From positions 44,336 to 108,335 of the forward strand of contig NZ_RAWM01000015.1 in NCBI RefSeq assembly GCF_003668875.1: DNA of 64,000 nucleotides, in the 5' to 3' direction. Numbering within the stretch: the stretch's first letter is position 1; each line of letters opens with the position of its first letter. The DNA is from Corallococcus interemptor. GTDB taxonomy: Bacteria; Myxococcota; Myxococcia; Myxococcales; Myxococcaceae. Positions 17,854 through 26,778 of the stretch are shown one piece after another. The notes under the pieces are model-generated. The model did no database searches, was not told where the DNA came from, and was given only the letters and a program-made list of their open reading frames with translations. The position numbers and the translations under genes were made by a program.

Positions 17854-19248
17854 TCAGCGCGTCAGGTGCTTCAACGTGAGGTAGACGAACTCCGCGCCGG
17901 GCTGGAGTGACGCCACCGGGACGCGCTCGTTGGGCGCGTGCGCGGTGCGCGCGTCCTCCGGTGTCAGCGCGAAGAGGTCGATGCCGTAGGCGTGGATGCC
18001 CGCGCGGCGCAGCGTGGCGGACTCGGTGGTGCCGGTGGACATGCGGGGAATCACCGGCGCCTTCGGCCACACCTTCGCGGCGGCGGCCTTCACTGCCCGG
18101 AACATGGCGTTGTCCCCCACGGGCGACATGGGCGAGTCCGGCGGCGACACGTCCATCTCCACCTGGAGGTCCTTGTCATTCACGGCCACGACGATGCGCT
18201 CGCGCACGGCCTTCGCGTCCGCGTCCGGCAGCAGGCGGCAGTTCACGGTGGCCTCGGCCGTGGCGGGAATCACGTTGGACTTCGTGCCCGCCTTGAACAC
18301 CGTGGGCACGCAGGTGGTGCGCAGCACGGCGCCCAGCGCGGGCTCCAGCCGGGCCACGGTGGCCACGGCGTCCTCGGGCGGCGCGTCCGGTGACGCGGCG
18401 ATGCGGCGCAGCGCTTCTCCCAGCTCCCCGGGCGTCGCCTGGGCGCGGCCCTGCACGTGGAGCCGGGCGGCGGGCGTCAGGTGCGCGGGGAAGGTGAGGG
18501 CGCCCACGCGGGCCACCGCCGCGGCCACGCGCACCAGCGGCCCTGAGTCCACGGGCGGCGCGGAGGAGTGGCCTCCAGGGCCCGAGGCCTTGAGCGTCAC
18601 GTTGCGCGACACGCGCTCCGCGGCCTGGAGCGCCACGAAGCGCACCTCCTTGCGGTCCGGCGACAGCTCCGTGAGGCCGCCTTCGTTGAGCGCGAACTCC
18701 GCCTCCTTCAGCTCCGGGCGGTGCTCCATCATCCAGTCCAGCCCCTGCCCGGAGCCCACCTCCTCGTCCGCGCCCAGGTACAGCAGGATGTCGCGCGAGC
18801 GTGTCCCGCCCTCCTGCTTCAGTCGCCGCAGCGCGAGGATGCTCGCCGCCGCCATGCCCTTGTTGTCCTGGACGCCCCGGCCGTAGAGCAGGCCGTCCTT
18901 CTCCGTGAGCGTCCACGGGTCGGTGGCCCACTCGGCCTTCACGGCCGGCACCGTGTCCAGGTGCGCGAGCACGAGCACCGGCCGGCCCTTGCCGTTCCCC
19001 TTCAGCCGCACCAGCAGGTTGCCGCGCCCGGGCGAGGGCTCGATGAGCTCCGACTCGATGCCCGCCTCGCGCAGCCACTTCGCCGCCACCCGGGCCGCGG
19101 CTGTCTCATTGCCGGGTGGGTTGGACGTGTCCGCGGCGACGAGCTCCGCGAGCAGCGTCCGGAACTCATCCTTCGGAGCGGGACGGGATGACGCGGCGTG
19201 GCTTGGACCCAGCGCGAACAAGGCGATGACGAGGGGGAGGAGGCGCAT
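17854..19248 (-). CDS. exported M20 family metallopeptidase
   Basis: The 464-residue protein has a cleavable signal peptide (about residues 1-18, ending SHA) and a full M20/ArgE-DapE domain. Metal ligands and catalytic residues are visible: His96 and Asp98 in AHLDTVP, Asp128 in GRGVQDNKG, Glu162/Glu163 in ADEEVGSG, and a dimerisation insert containing GPGGHSSAP. Such enzymes remove C-terminal or dipeptidyl residues with zinc. Located outside the cytoplasm, it could supply dipeptides to the divergent epimerase/permease operon, 97 bases away; this is inference from position. The exact specificity is unknown. Confidence 0.9.
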   Translation of the reverse strand: MRLLPLVIALFALGPSHAASSRPAPKDEFRTLLAELVAADTSNPPGNETAAARVAAKWLREAGIESELIEPSPGRGNLLVRLKGNGKGRPVLVLAHLDTVPAVKAEWATDPWTLTEKDGLLYGRGVQDNKGMAAASILALRRLKQEGGTRSRDILLYLGADEEVGSGQGLDWMMEHRPELKEAEFALNEGGLTELSPDRKEVRFVALQAAERVSRNVTLKASGPGGHSSAPPVDSGPLVRVAAAVARVGALTFPAHLTPAARLHVQGRAQATPGELGEALRRIAASPDAPPEDAVATVARLEPALGAVLRTTCVPTVFKAGTKSNVIPATAEATVNCRLLPDADAKAVRERIVVAVNDKDLQVEMDVSPPDSPMSPVGDNAMFRAVKAAAAKVWPKAPVIPRMSTGTTESATLRRAGIHAYGIDLFALTPEDARTAHAPNERVPVASLQPGAEFVYLTLKHLTR

Positions 19249-19345
19249 GGCGCGCAGGGTCGCGCCTTCGGGCCCGGGAAGGCAACGGAAGCGGCGTTTC
19301 CACGGAGTGCCGTGTTAAGGGAAGGGCCCTGGAGGGAGTCCGCCC

Positions 19346-20365
19346 ATGGCCTCGCCGTTGAGCTTTCGCACCGTGGAACTGCCGCTGCGTCACGCCTGGA
19401 CCATTGCCCGGGGCACGAGCACGGTGAAGCGCAACGTGTTCGTGGAGGTGCGCTCGGAAGGGCACGTGGGGTACGGCGAGGCCGCGCCCAACGTGCGCTA
19501 CGGCGAGTCCTGGGAGACGGTGGAGGCCGCGCTCCACAAGCTGGCCCCCGTGCTGGAGGGCCGGGACCTGCGCCACTTCCGCGACGTGTCCGAGGCCGTG
19601 GACGCGGCGCTGCCGGACAACCCCGCGGCGAAGGCGGCGGTGGACCTGGCGCTGCATGACTGGGCGGGCAAGGTGATGGGCGTGCCGCTGTACCGGATGC
19701 TGGGCGTGGACCCCGGGCGGCAGCCGGTGACGTCCATGTCCATTGGCATCGACGTACCGGAGACGCTGGCCGTGAAGGTGCGCGAGGCGGCGGACTTCCC
19801 GGTGCTGAAGGTGAAGCTGGGCGCGGACCGCGTGCAGGAGGTGTTCGGCACGGTGCGCGCGCTCACGGCGCAGACCATCCGCGTGGACGCGAACGAGGCG
19901 TGGAAGCCGGACGAGGCGCTGGCGCACATCCAGTGGCTGTCCACCCAGGGCGTGGAGCTGGTGGAGCAGCCGCTGCCCGCGGCGGACGTGGAGGGCGCGA
20001 AGTGGCTGCGCGCGCGCTCGCCGCTGCCGCTGGTGGCGGACGAGTCGCTGACGAAGGCGTCGGACGTGCCGAAGCTGGCGGAGGGCTTCCACGGCATCAA
20101 CGTGAAGCTCCAGAAGAGCGGCGGCATCCGCGAGGCGCTGCGCATCATCGAGACCGCGCGCGCGTGTGGCCTGAAGGTGATGCTGGGCTGCATGGTGGAG
20201 ACGGGCCTGGGCATCGCGGCGGGCGCGCACCTGGCGCCGCTGGTGGACTGGGTGGACCTGGATGGCAACCTGCTGCTCGCGGAAGATCCGTACCGCGCGC
20301 ACCCGGTGGTGCAGGGCCGCATCCAGCTGGGGGCGGGCGCGGGCCTGGGCGTGGAGCCCCGGTGA
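19346..20365 (+). CDS. dipeptide epimerase (enolase superfamily)
   Basis: The 339-residue protein has the enolase-superfamily layout of the L-Ala-D/L-Glu epimerase group: a capping domain, then a barrel with KVK at 155-157, metal ligands Asp181 (DANEAW), Glu207 (VEQP) and Asp232 (ADES), the second base Lys in NVKLQKSGG (near 254-257) and CMVETG near the C-terminus. These enzymes invert the second residue of murein dipeptides such as L-Ala-D-Glu. It is the first gene of a three-gene operon and its stop overlaps the GTG start of the permease gene (GTGA). Another dipeptide specificity is possible. Confidence 0.9.
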   Translation: MASPLSFRTVELPLRHAWTIARGTSTVKRNVFVEVRSEGHVGYGEAAPNVRYGESWETVEAALHKLAPVLEGRDLRHFRDVSEAVDAALPDNPAAKAAVDLALHDWAGKVMGVPLYRMLGVDPGRQPVTSMSIGIDVPETLAVKVREAADFPVLKVKLGADRVQEVFGTVRALTAQTIRVDANEAWKPDEALAHIQWLSTQGVELVEQPLPAADVEGAKWLRARSPLPLVADESLTKASDVPKLAEGFHGINVKLQKSGGIREALRIIETARACGLKVMLGCMVETGLGIAAGAHLAPLVDWVDLDGNLLLAEDPYRAHPVVQGRIQLGAGAGLGVEPR

Positions 20366-21564
20366 CGCCACCGCTCATCCAGGATCCGATGGCGGTGCTC
20401 GCCGTGCTGCTGGCGGTGCTGGCGGGGCTGTATGCGTTGCAGCGCTACCCGGCGGTGGAGCGGTTCTTCAACGTCGTGCCGCTGCTGGTGTTCGCGTACT
20501 TCGTGCCGACGCTGCTGTCGAACACGGGCGTCATCCCCACGCAGTCGGAGCTGTACCGCTTCACGCGCGTGTACCTGCTGCCCGCGAGCCTGGTGTTGCT
20601 GGTGCTGTCGGTGGACCTGCCCGGCATCGCGAGGCTGGGGCGCAGCGCGGTGGGCGTGTTCCTGGCGGGCACGCTGGGCATCATGGTGGGCGGGCCGCTC
20701 GCGTATCTGGCGTTGGGGTGGCTGGTGCCGGCGGAGCTGGGGGACCAGGCGTGGAAGGGATTGGCGGCGCTCAGCGGGTCGTGGATTGGCGGCAGCGCGA
20801 ACTTCGTGGCGATTGGCCAGAGCGTGGGCGCGCTGGACAGCACGTTGAGCATGATGGTGGTGGTGGACGTGGGCGTGTCCAACGTGTGGACGGCGGTGCT
20901 GCTGTCCTTCGCCGGGCGGGAGAAGGCGATGGACGCGAGCATCGGCGCGGACCGGACGGCGCTGGACCACGTGCGTGAGGAGTCCGCGCGCATCCAGGCC
21001 GCGTCCGCGAGGCCCGCGAGCCTGTCCGACTTGCTGTCCATGCTGGCGGTGGCGTTCGGCGTGACGGTGGTGTGCACGGCGCTGGCGAAGCTGCTGCCGG
21101 ACCTGGGCAACGTGGTGACGGGCTTCACGTGGGTGGTGCTGCTGGTGACGACGGTGGGCGTGGTGCTGTCGTTCACGCCGGTGCGCAGGCTGGAGGGCGC
21201 GGGGGCGAGCCGGATGGGCTCGCTGTTCCTGTACCTGCTGGTGGCGACGATTGGCGCGCAGGCGGAGTTCCGGCGGCTGTGGGACGCGCCCGCGCTGGTG
21301 GCGGTGGGGGCGCTGTGGATGTGCATCCACGCGGCGGTGACGATGGGTGCCCGGCGGTGGCTGAAGGCGCCGGTGTTCTTCGCGGCGGTGGGGTCGCAGG
21401 CGAACGTGGGCGGCACGGCCTCCGCGTCCGTGGTGGCGGCGGCCTTCCATCCCGCGCTCGCGCCGGTGGGCGTGCTGCTCGCGGTGCTGGGATATGTGCT
21501 GGGGACGTACTGCGGGCTGGTGACGGCGCTGATGCTGGAGCAGGTGCACCGGCTGATTCACTGA
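20362..21564 (+). CDS. DUF819 family membrane protein (putative transporter)
   Basis: The 400-residue protein has about ten hydrophobic helices, beginning with AVLAVLLAVLAGLYAL, and the family marker GSWIGGSANFVAIGQ near residue 145. DUF819 members (YjcL-like) have a transporter-like fold; the substrate is unknown. I start it at GTG 20362 because the leader LIQDPMAVLAVLL resembles family N-termini; ATG 20389 is possible. It overlaps the epimerase by four bases and is followed 13 bases later by a beta-lactamase-like lipoprotein gene, so it may import or export cell-wall peptides. Confidence 0.87.
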   Translation: MTPPLIQDPMAVLAVLLAVLAGLYALQRYPAVERFFNVVPLLVFAYFVPTLLSNTGVIPTQSELYRFTRVYLLPASLVLLVLSVDLPGIARLGRSAVGVFLAGTLGIMVGGPLAYLALGWLVPAELGDQAWKGLAALSGSWIGGSANFVAIGQSVGALDSTLSMMVVVDVGVSNVWTAVLLSFAGREKAMDASIGADRTALDHVREESARIQAASARPASLSDLLSMLAVAFGVTVVCTALAKLLPDLGNVVTGFTWVVLLVTTVGVVLSFTPVRRLEGAGASRMGSLFLYLLVATIGAQAEFRRLWDAPALVAVGALWMCIHAAVTMGARRWLKAPVFFAAVGSQANVGGTASASVVAAAFHPALAPVGVLLAVLGYVLGTYCGLVTALMLEQVHRLIH

Positions 21565-21577
21565 AAGGGAGTCGCGG

Positions 21578-22522
21578 ATGCGGACGGCGCTGCTCTGGGC
21601 GGGGCTCATGGCGATGAGCGGTTGCGCGACGGCGCCGGAGCCGAGCGCGCCGCGTGAGTCCCTGAAGACGGTGGTGGAGTCACTGGCGAGCGAGGCCGCG
21701 CGCCTGTCGCCCGGGACGGACCTGTCGCTCGCGGTGGTGGACCTGCGCACGGGAGAGGCGGCGAGCGTCGCCGGCCTGGAGCCGCACATCTCCGCCAGCT
21801 CCGCGAAGGTGTTCTGGGTGGCGGCGGCGTTGGGGCAGCGGGACCTGGCGACGGTGGCGCCGCTCGCGGAGAAGGTGTTCCGCACGTCGGACAACGAGGC
21901 GTCCGGTGAGGTGATTGACCTGGTGGGAGGGCCGGATGCCATCAATGTCTATCTTCGCGGCCTGGGCCTGGAGCACACGGCGCTGACGAAGTGGAACTAC
22001 GGCCGGGAGCGCTGGGCGACGAACTCGCCGCGCGTGATGGGCCGGGACAACTACTTCTGCGCGGACGACATGGTGTCGTTCCTGGCGCGGTTGGACCGGC
22101 GCGAGGTGTTGAAGCCGGAGCCCACGGCGAGGCTGCTGCAGTGGATGGAGCTGACGCCCCGGGAAGGCTGCGGCGGCTGGCTGGGAACGCGCCTGCCGGC
22201 GAGCGTCCGGGCCTCGCTCCAGCACAAGGGCGGATGGCTGCCGCCGGGCTGCTGTGGCGATGACGCGCGCTACAACGTGCTCAACGAAGTGGGGCTGGTG
22301 ACGCTGCCGGACGGTGGCCGGTACGCGGTGGCCATCCTGGCTTCACGGGGACCGGACTGGCCGAAGCAGGCGTTCTTCGTGGAGCGGGCGTCGTGTGTCC
22401 TGTACCGGCACCTGGCGAAGGACGCGGCCCTGGACTGCGGTGACGCGCTGGCCCGGGCGGGCGGTCCGGCACCCGTGGTGTTGGCACCGGGGGCACCCGC
22501 GCCGAACTACGACTGCGAATGA
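21578..22522 (+). CDS. class A beta-lactamase-related serine hydrolase, lipoprotein
   Basis: The 314-residue protein has a lipoprotein signal with Cys16 (AMSGC). It shows the class A serine-hydrolase set: Ser74-xx-Lys77 (SSAK), the SDN motif at residues 104-106, and a third-motif position KGG at 217-219 where classical beta-lactamases have KTG or KSG. The altered third motif suggests a housekeeping hydrolase or D,D-peptidase rather than proven beta-lactam resistance. AAAGGGAG upstream of the ATG is the ribosome site. It is last in the epimerase/DUF819 operon. Several Cys residues (GCGGW, PGCCGD) in the C-terminal half may form disulfides. Confidence 0.85.
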   Translation: MRTALLWAGLMAMSGCATAPEPSAPRESLKTVVESLASEAARLSPGTDLSLAVVDLRTGEAASVAGLEPHISASSAKVFWVAAALGQRDLATVAPLAEKVFRTSDNEASGEVIDLVGGPDAINVYLRGLGLEHTALTKWNYGRERWATNSPRVMGRDNYFCADDMVSFLARLDRREVLKPEPTARLLQWMELTPREGCGGWLGTRLPASVRASLQHKGGWLPPGCCGDDARYNVLNEVGLVTLPDGGRYAVAILASRGPDWPKQAFFVERASCVLYRHLAKDAALDCGDALARAGGPAPVVLAPGAPAPNYDCE

Positions 22523-22647
22523 GCTGCACCGGGGCGCCGCTCAACGCCATGGCGCGGAGGGCCAAGCCGTAGGGAACGAAGTCTGTCCACACGGATGAGA
22601 AGTTGAGAGCCCCGTAGAGCCGCCCCGCCGGAGGCGGACCGCGAAAA

Positions 22648-23045
22648 CCTGTCCGACAGTCGGACAGGTCGACGCACCGGAAACCCGTCCAACAGTCGGA
22701 CCGGCTGGGCCCATGGAAAACCTGTCCGACAGTCAGACCGGCTGGGCCCACGGAAACCTGTCCGACAGTAGGACCGATTGGGACTGACCGGTGGAAACCT
22801 GTCGGAGAGTCGGACCGGCTTGGCTCGCGGAAACCTGTCCGACAGTCGGACCGGAGGGCATAGCGGGAAACCTGTCGGACAGTCGGACAGGTTGGGACAG
22901 CCCGGCGGAGACCTGTCCGACAGTCGAACCAGTTGGGAATCCAAGGCGGGAGGTTGTCCGACCGCCGGACTGGCTTGGCCCGTGGAAACCTGTCCGACAA
23001 TCGGACCGGCTTGGCTCGTGGAAACCTGTCCGACAGTCGGACAGG
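22648..23045. repeat. array of eleven 21-base imperfect palindromes, non-coding
   Basis: Eleven copies of a 21-base inverted repeat start at 22648, 22684, 22721, 22757, 22798, 22834, 22871, 22912, 22953, 22989 and 23025. The perfect form, seen in the first and last copies, has arms CCTGTCCGAC and GTCGGACAGG around one central A; most inner copies have GTCGGACCGG as the right arm. Spacers are only 15, 16 or 20 bases and similar to each other (CTTGGCTCGTGGAAA type), usually ending GGAAA, so periods are 36, 37 or 41. Because periods change by non-multiples of three, no one reading frame is kept. Between the beta-lactamase-like and nitronate monooxygenase genes; the flanking 22523-22647 and 23046-23216 hold nothing I recognise. 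Confidence 0.92.
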
Positions 23046-23216
23046 TTTTGGCCGGTCGGGGCCGGAGGGGGCGTCATGCGGAATGCCCGCCAGTACGCCG
23101 TGCCTTGTGCTTGGCATGGAGCGTGAAAGTAGGACTGATGCCTCTGGGGCTCTCGGGAGCCCGCTGTGAGACCGGGCCGTTAATGCTGTCCGACGTCAGT
23201 CACAGGAGGTGTGGCC

Positions 23217-24293
23217 ATGATGGATCCGCAGGCGTGGCACAGGTTCGCTGAGCGGCTCGGGGTGGCGCATTCGATCATCCAGGCTCCGATGGCGGGCGGT
23301 TTGACTCCGCCGGAGTTGGTCGCGGCGGTATCGGAGGCAGGCGGGCTGGGCTCGCTGGGGGCCGCCTATGTGCAGCCGGAGGACATCGTCCAGCAGGCCC
23401 GTGCGGTGCGCTCGCTCACGTCGCGGCCCTATGCCATCAACCTCTTCGCTCCCCAGCCCATTGTTCCTCCCGCGGATCCGGGGGCCACGCTCGCCATCCT
23501 CGAGCGCTTCCACTCCGCGCTGGGGCTTCCTCCTCCCGTGATTCCTGCGGCCGCGATGCCGGACTTCGCGAAGCAGGTAGAGGCCGTGCTCGATGCGGCG
23601 CCCACGGTGTTCAGCTTCACCTTCGGCATTCCTCCCGCGCCGGTGCTGGAGGCGTTCCGGTCGCGCGGCATCCTCGTCGTGGGCACGGCGACGAACGTGC
23701 GCGAGGCCCAGGCGCTGGAGGCGGCGGGCGTGGATGCGATTGTCGCGCAGGGTTCGGAGGCGGGGGGCCACCGGGGCTCCTTCGGCGGCTCGTTCGACGC
23801 GGGCATGGTGGGCACGATGGCCCTGGTGCCGCAGATGGTGGACGCCGTGCGGGTGCCGGTCATCGCCAGCGGCGGCATCATGGATGGACGCGGCATCGCG
23901 GCGGCCCGGATGCTGGGCGCTTCGGCGGTGCAGCTGGGCACGGCCTTCCTGAGGTGCCAGGAGTCCAGCGCGGCGGCGGCCCACAAGGCGCTGCTGCGCG
24001 AGGCCCGGGATGAGTCGTCACGCATCACCCGCGCCTTCTCCGGCCGTCCTGCCCGCGCCATCCCCAACGCGCTGACGACCACGCTGGAGGAGGCCGGCGC
24101 CATCCTGCCGTTCCCGCAGCAGCACGGGGCCACGCGCACGCTGAGGGCCGCGGCGTCCAAGCAGAACGACACGCGCTTCATGGCCCTATGGGCAGGACAG
24201 GGCATTGGCCTATCCCGAGAGGGCCCGGCGGGAGACCTGGTGCGCGCCCTGGTGGCGGAGACCTCCGCCGCGCTGGCGGCCGTGCGCGGCTGA
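23217..24293 (+). CDS. nitronate monooxygenase-like flavin oxidoreductase
   Basis: The 358-residue protein has the NMO/2-nitropropane dioxygenase TIM barrel: IQAPMAGGLTPPELVAAVSEAGGLG at the N-terminus (FMN site), GVDAIVAQGSEAGGHRGSF with the catalytic-type His near residue 182, VIASGGIMDGRG and GASAVQLGTAFLRCQES for phosphate binding. It oxidises alkyl nitronates or acts as an NAD(P)H:flavin oxidoreductase. I start it at ATG 23217 because AGGAGG (23204-23209) is seven bases upstream; the GTG at 23211 would be too close. Convergent with the next gene, with one base between stops. Confidence 0.9.
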   Translation: MMDPQAWHRFAERLGVAHSIIQAPMAGGLTPPELVAAVSEAGGLGSLGAAYVQPEDIVQQARAVRSLTSRPYAINLFAPQPIVPPADPGATLAILERFHSALGLPPPVIPAAAMPDFAKQVEAVLDAAPTVFSFTFGIPPAPVLEAFRSRGILVVGTATNVREAQALEAAGVDAIVAQGSEAGGHRGSFGGSFDAGMVGTMALVPQMVDAVRVPVIASGGIMDGRGIAAARMLGASAVQLGTAFLRCQESSAAAAHKALLREARDESSRITRAFSGRPARAIPNALTTTLEEAGAILPFPQQHGATRTLRAAASKQNDTRFMALWAGQGIGLSREGPAGDLVRALVAETSAALAAVRG

Positions 24294-24294
24294 G

Positions 24295-25395
24295 TCAGGA
24301 CGCCGAGGGCGGGCCCATGCTCCGGCCCGCGAGGCGCTGGCGCAGCGCCACGAAGTACATGCTGCAGAACGTGGCCACGAGGACCGCGGCTTCATCCCAG
24401 TAGTCCAGCGGCTCCTCGTTCTCATCCAGCAGCGACAGGCTGAGCAGGCACAGCACCACGTGCACGGCGAACACGGGCAGCGACGCCTGGCCCAGCGCCT
24501 CCAGTACGCGGGGGCGCAGCCATTGGAACAGCCGGGGCGCGAGCCAGCTCGCGAGCAGGGCCACGGCCAGGAAGTTCATGAGCCGCAGCGGCGCGAGCGA
24601 CCACTTGTCGAACAGCACGGCGGCATCGCCCAGGTCCACGTCCAGGTGGCGCACGACGAAGAACCCCAGGCTGACGACGATGGCTCCCGTGAGGAGCCGG
24701 CGGGACACCGGCTCGCGCTGCTCCGGCGCGGTGGCGCGCGCCACGCCCATCCACACCCCGAGCACCCAGAGGAACTGCCACGCGAACAGGTCGAACGCGC
24801 CCGACAGGTCGATGCTCAACGGCGGCCACGGCAGCACCGGGATGGCGACGAGCAGGTCGTACAGGGCGCGCTTGAGGCCCACCTGTGCCCAGAGCCAGAT
24901 GAGGGCGCTCAAGCCCAGCACCCGCGACCATCCCTCCTTGCGCGCACCCAGCAGCACGGCGGGCGTGAGCAGCAGCAGCACGACGTAGAGCGGAAGGATG
25001 TCGAGCAGCGGGGGACAGTAGAGGAGGAACAGGCTGCTCCACAGGGCGGTGAACGGGTCCTGGTGGAAGAAGCCCAGCAGGTTGTGGATGGCGGGCCTGC
25101 GCGCGGCGACGCCCAGCGCGGCGATGATGGTGAACGCGAAGCCGAGCAGGGCCACGTGGTAGCCGTACACCTTGAGGGCGCGGCTCCAGAGGCTCTTGAA
25201 CATGGCGGCCGTGCCCGCCTTCTTCGCGTGCACCACGCCCACGAGGAACGCGGAGAGGAACACGAAGCCCTCGGCGGCGGACACGAAGCCGAACGGCTGA
25301 TTGCCGATGACGCTCAGCCGGGTGGGCAGGTGCGTCAGCGTCATCAGGACGAGCAGCACTCCGCGCAGGCTGTCGAACTCGGGGCGGCGTTTCAT
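24295..25395 (-). CDS. OpgC-like membrane acyltransferase
   Basis: The 366-residue protein has about ten transmembrane helices and begins RRPEFDSLRGVLLVLMTLTHLPTR, the start typical of OpgC, followed by GFVSAAEGFVFLSAFLVG. OpgC and related acyltransferases attach succinyl or acyl groups to periplasmic glucans or surface sugars. The start codon ATG at 25393-25395 was chosen because the frame upstream lacks any helix or signal. It is convergent with the flavin enzyme and divergent from the SitA-like gene. Confidence 0.85.
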   Translation of the reverse strand: MKRRPEFDSLRGVLLVLMTLTHLPTRLSVIGNQPFGFVSAAEGFVFLSAFLVGVVHAKKAGTAAMFKSLWSRALKVYGYHVALLGFAFTIIAALGVAARRPAIHNLLGFFHQDPFTALWSSLFLLYCPPLLDILPLYVVLLLLTPAVLLGARKEGWSRVLGLSALIWLWAQVGLKRALYDLLVAIPVLPWPPLSIDLSGAFDLFAWQFLWVLGVWMGVARATAPEQREPVSRRLLTGAIVVSLGFFVVRHLDVDLGDAAVLFDKWSLAPLRLMNFLAVALLASWLAPRLFQWLRPRVLEALGQASLPVFAVHVVLCLLSLSLLDENEEPLDYWDEAAVLVATFCSMYFVALRQRLAGRSMGPPSAS

Positions 25396-25480
25396 GGCGG
25401 GTAGACTCCCTTCACCCATGCCACAGCCCCACGTCCCGGGTAAACCGCACCGGCCGCTCGGATCCAGTGTCACTGTCCGG

Positions 25481-26761
25481 ATGATGCACGCGGCCGTCAT
25501 CGCGTGGCTGTTGCTCGTTGGGACCGGCTGCGCGGCGTCCCGGAGCGTGCGGCTCGACACGGGCCGAGGCCCCACCCGGGTCCACACGCCACAGCGGGAT
25601 GTCCGGCCCGTGGCGCTGGATGAAGAAGCCTTCGTGTCCGCGGTCGCGAAGCTCGCGCGCACCGCGTCTGGTTCCTCGCGCCCCTATGCCCACGTGCGCG
25701 GGCGCCTGGGGCTCGTCTCCGTGCAGGAGCCGGGGCGCGGACACCTCCGGCTCACCGATGCACCGGAGGCGGAGCTGGCGGCGGCCTATGGCCGGTGGTG
25801 CAAGCGAAAGGCGCTCACGGGAGATTGTCTCCACCTGCTGGAGCGCGGTCCCACGCTGGACGAGGACGGCAAGCGCACGCTGGCCTTCTCCATCGCGCTG
25901 GACTCGGTGTGGGACGAGACGGCGGACGCGCTGCGGGGCATGACGGATCGCGAGGCGGTGCTCTCGATGATCGTCACGACCAGCGCCCTGTATCTGGGCC
26001 TGTGGCTGTTGCCGGAGCCGGTGTCCAAGGGCGTCGCGGCGACGCTGACCGCGGCGCTCATCGCGTACCTGGGCGTGGACACGGTGTGGAGCCTCATCCA
26101 GGGATGGATGCGGCTCGCGGAAGCGGTGGAGGAGGCCACGACCTTCGACGAGGTCCGGGACGCAGGCGAGCAGTACGGCGAGGTGATGGGAGAGAACGCC
26201 GCGCGGGCCTTCGTCATGCTGGCCACTGCGGCGCTGGGCAGCACCGCGGAGACGCTTGCCGCGAAGGTGCCCACGCTGCCCGGCTCCGCGCAGGCGGCAC
26301 TCGTGGGCGCGGCGGAGGGCGGCTTCCGGCTGGGCGCGGTGGCGCAGGTGGAGACTGTCGCTGTGTCCGCGACGGGCGACATCCTGCTCACCCTGGCGCC
26401 CGGAGCCGTGGCGGCCGGCGGGCCCGTGGAGGTGAAAGGGCCAAAGCATCACATCGCGTCCGACAAGTTCAGCACGTCCACCGCGAATGGTGGGCCTTGG
26501 ACGCCGCGCTACCAGCGAATCTTCGACAAGGCCGGGATGTCCCTGAATGATCCCGAAAACCAGCTGGACGTTCCCGGCCATCGTGGCCCGCATCCCCGCG
26601 CGTATCATGAAAGAGTCTACCAACGGCTTGATCAGGTGACGGCGACCTGCAAAACCATCGAGCAATGCCGAGAGGCGTTGAGGGGCGCGCTACGTGTCCT
26701 GGCGAATGAGATCGCTCAGAAGGGCAGTCTCCTCAACAAGCTGGTGACCCGCACGGAGTGA
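25481..26761 (+). CDS. SitA-like lipoprotein toxin with AHH-type nuclease domain
   Basis: The product of 426 residues starts with a lipoprotein signal and lipobox GTGC (Cys17), followed by SRSVRLDTGRG, a leader I associate with the SitA5 polymorphic-toxin family of Myxococcus. The middle part contains a hydrophobic segment at about 160-200. The C-terminal domain begins GPKHHIASDKFS (His323/His324) and ends with HRGPHPRAYHERVYQ, the conserved His pattern of AHH/HNH-like nucleases. Such lipoproteins are handed to kin by outer membrane exchange and kill cells lacking the matching immunity protein. The Imm11-like gene 17 bases downstream supports this. An upstream ATG at 25418 is possible but gives a less good signal peptide. 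Confidence 0.82.
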   Translation: MMHAAVIAWLLLVGTGCAASRSVRLDTGRGPTRVHTPQRDVRPVALDEEAFVSAVAKLARTASGSSRPYAHVRGRLGLVSVQEPGRGHLRLTDAPEAELAAAYGRWCKRKALTGDCLHLLERGPTLDEDGKRTLAFSIALDSVWDETADALRGMTDREAVLSMIVTTSALYLGLWLLPEPVSKGVAATLTAALIAYLGVDTVWSLIQGWMRLAEAVEEATTFDEVRDAGEQYGEVMGENAARAFVMLATAALGSTAETLAAKVPTLPGSAQAALVGAAEGGFRLGAVAQVETVAVSATGDILLTLAPGAVAAGGPVEVKGPKHHIASDKFSTSTANGGPWTPRYQRIFDKAGMSLNDPENQLDVPGHRGPHPRAYHERVYQRLDQVTATCKTIEQCREALRGALRVLANEIAQKGSLLNKLVTRTE

Positions 26762-26778
26762 GTTCAGGAGCGCGACCC

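Noticed and set aside
22648..23045. CRISPR array
   Set aside because: Spacers are only 15, 16 or 20 bases and nearly alike, repeats are imperfect and palindromic at 21 bases, and no cas genes are nearby.
22281..23117. Long minus-strand open frame with PVRLSDRF repeats
   Set aside because: It arises from stop-free palindromic DNA; frame shifts between 36-, 37- and 41-base units would break any real repeat protein, and it overlaps the lipoprotein gene.
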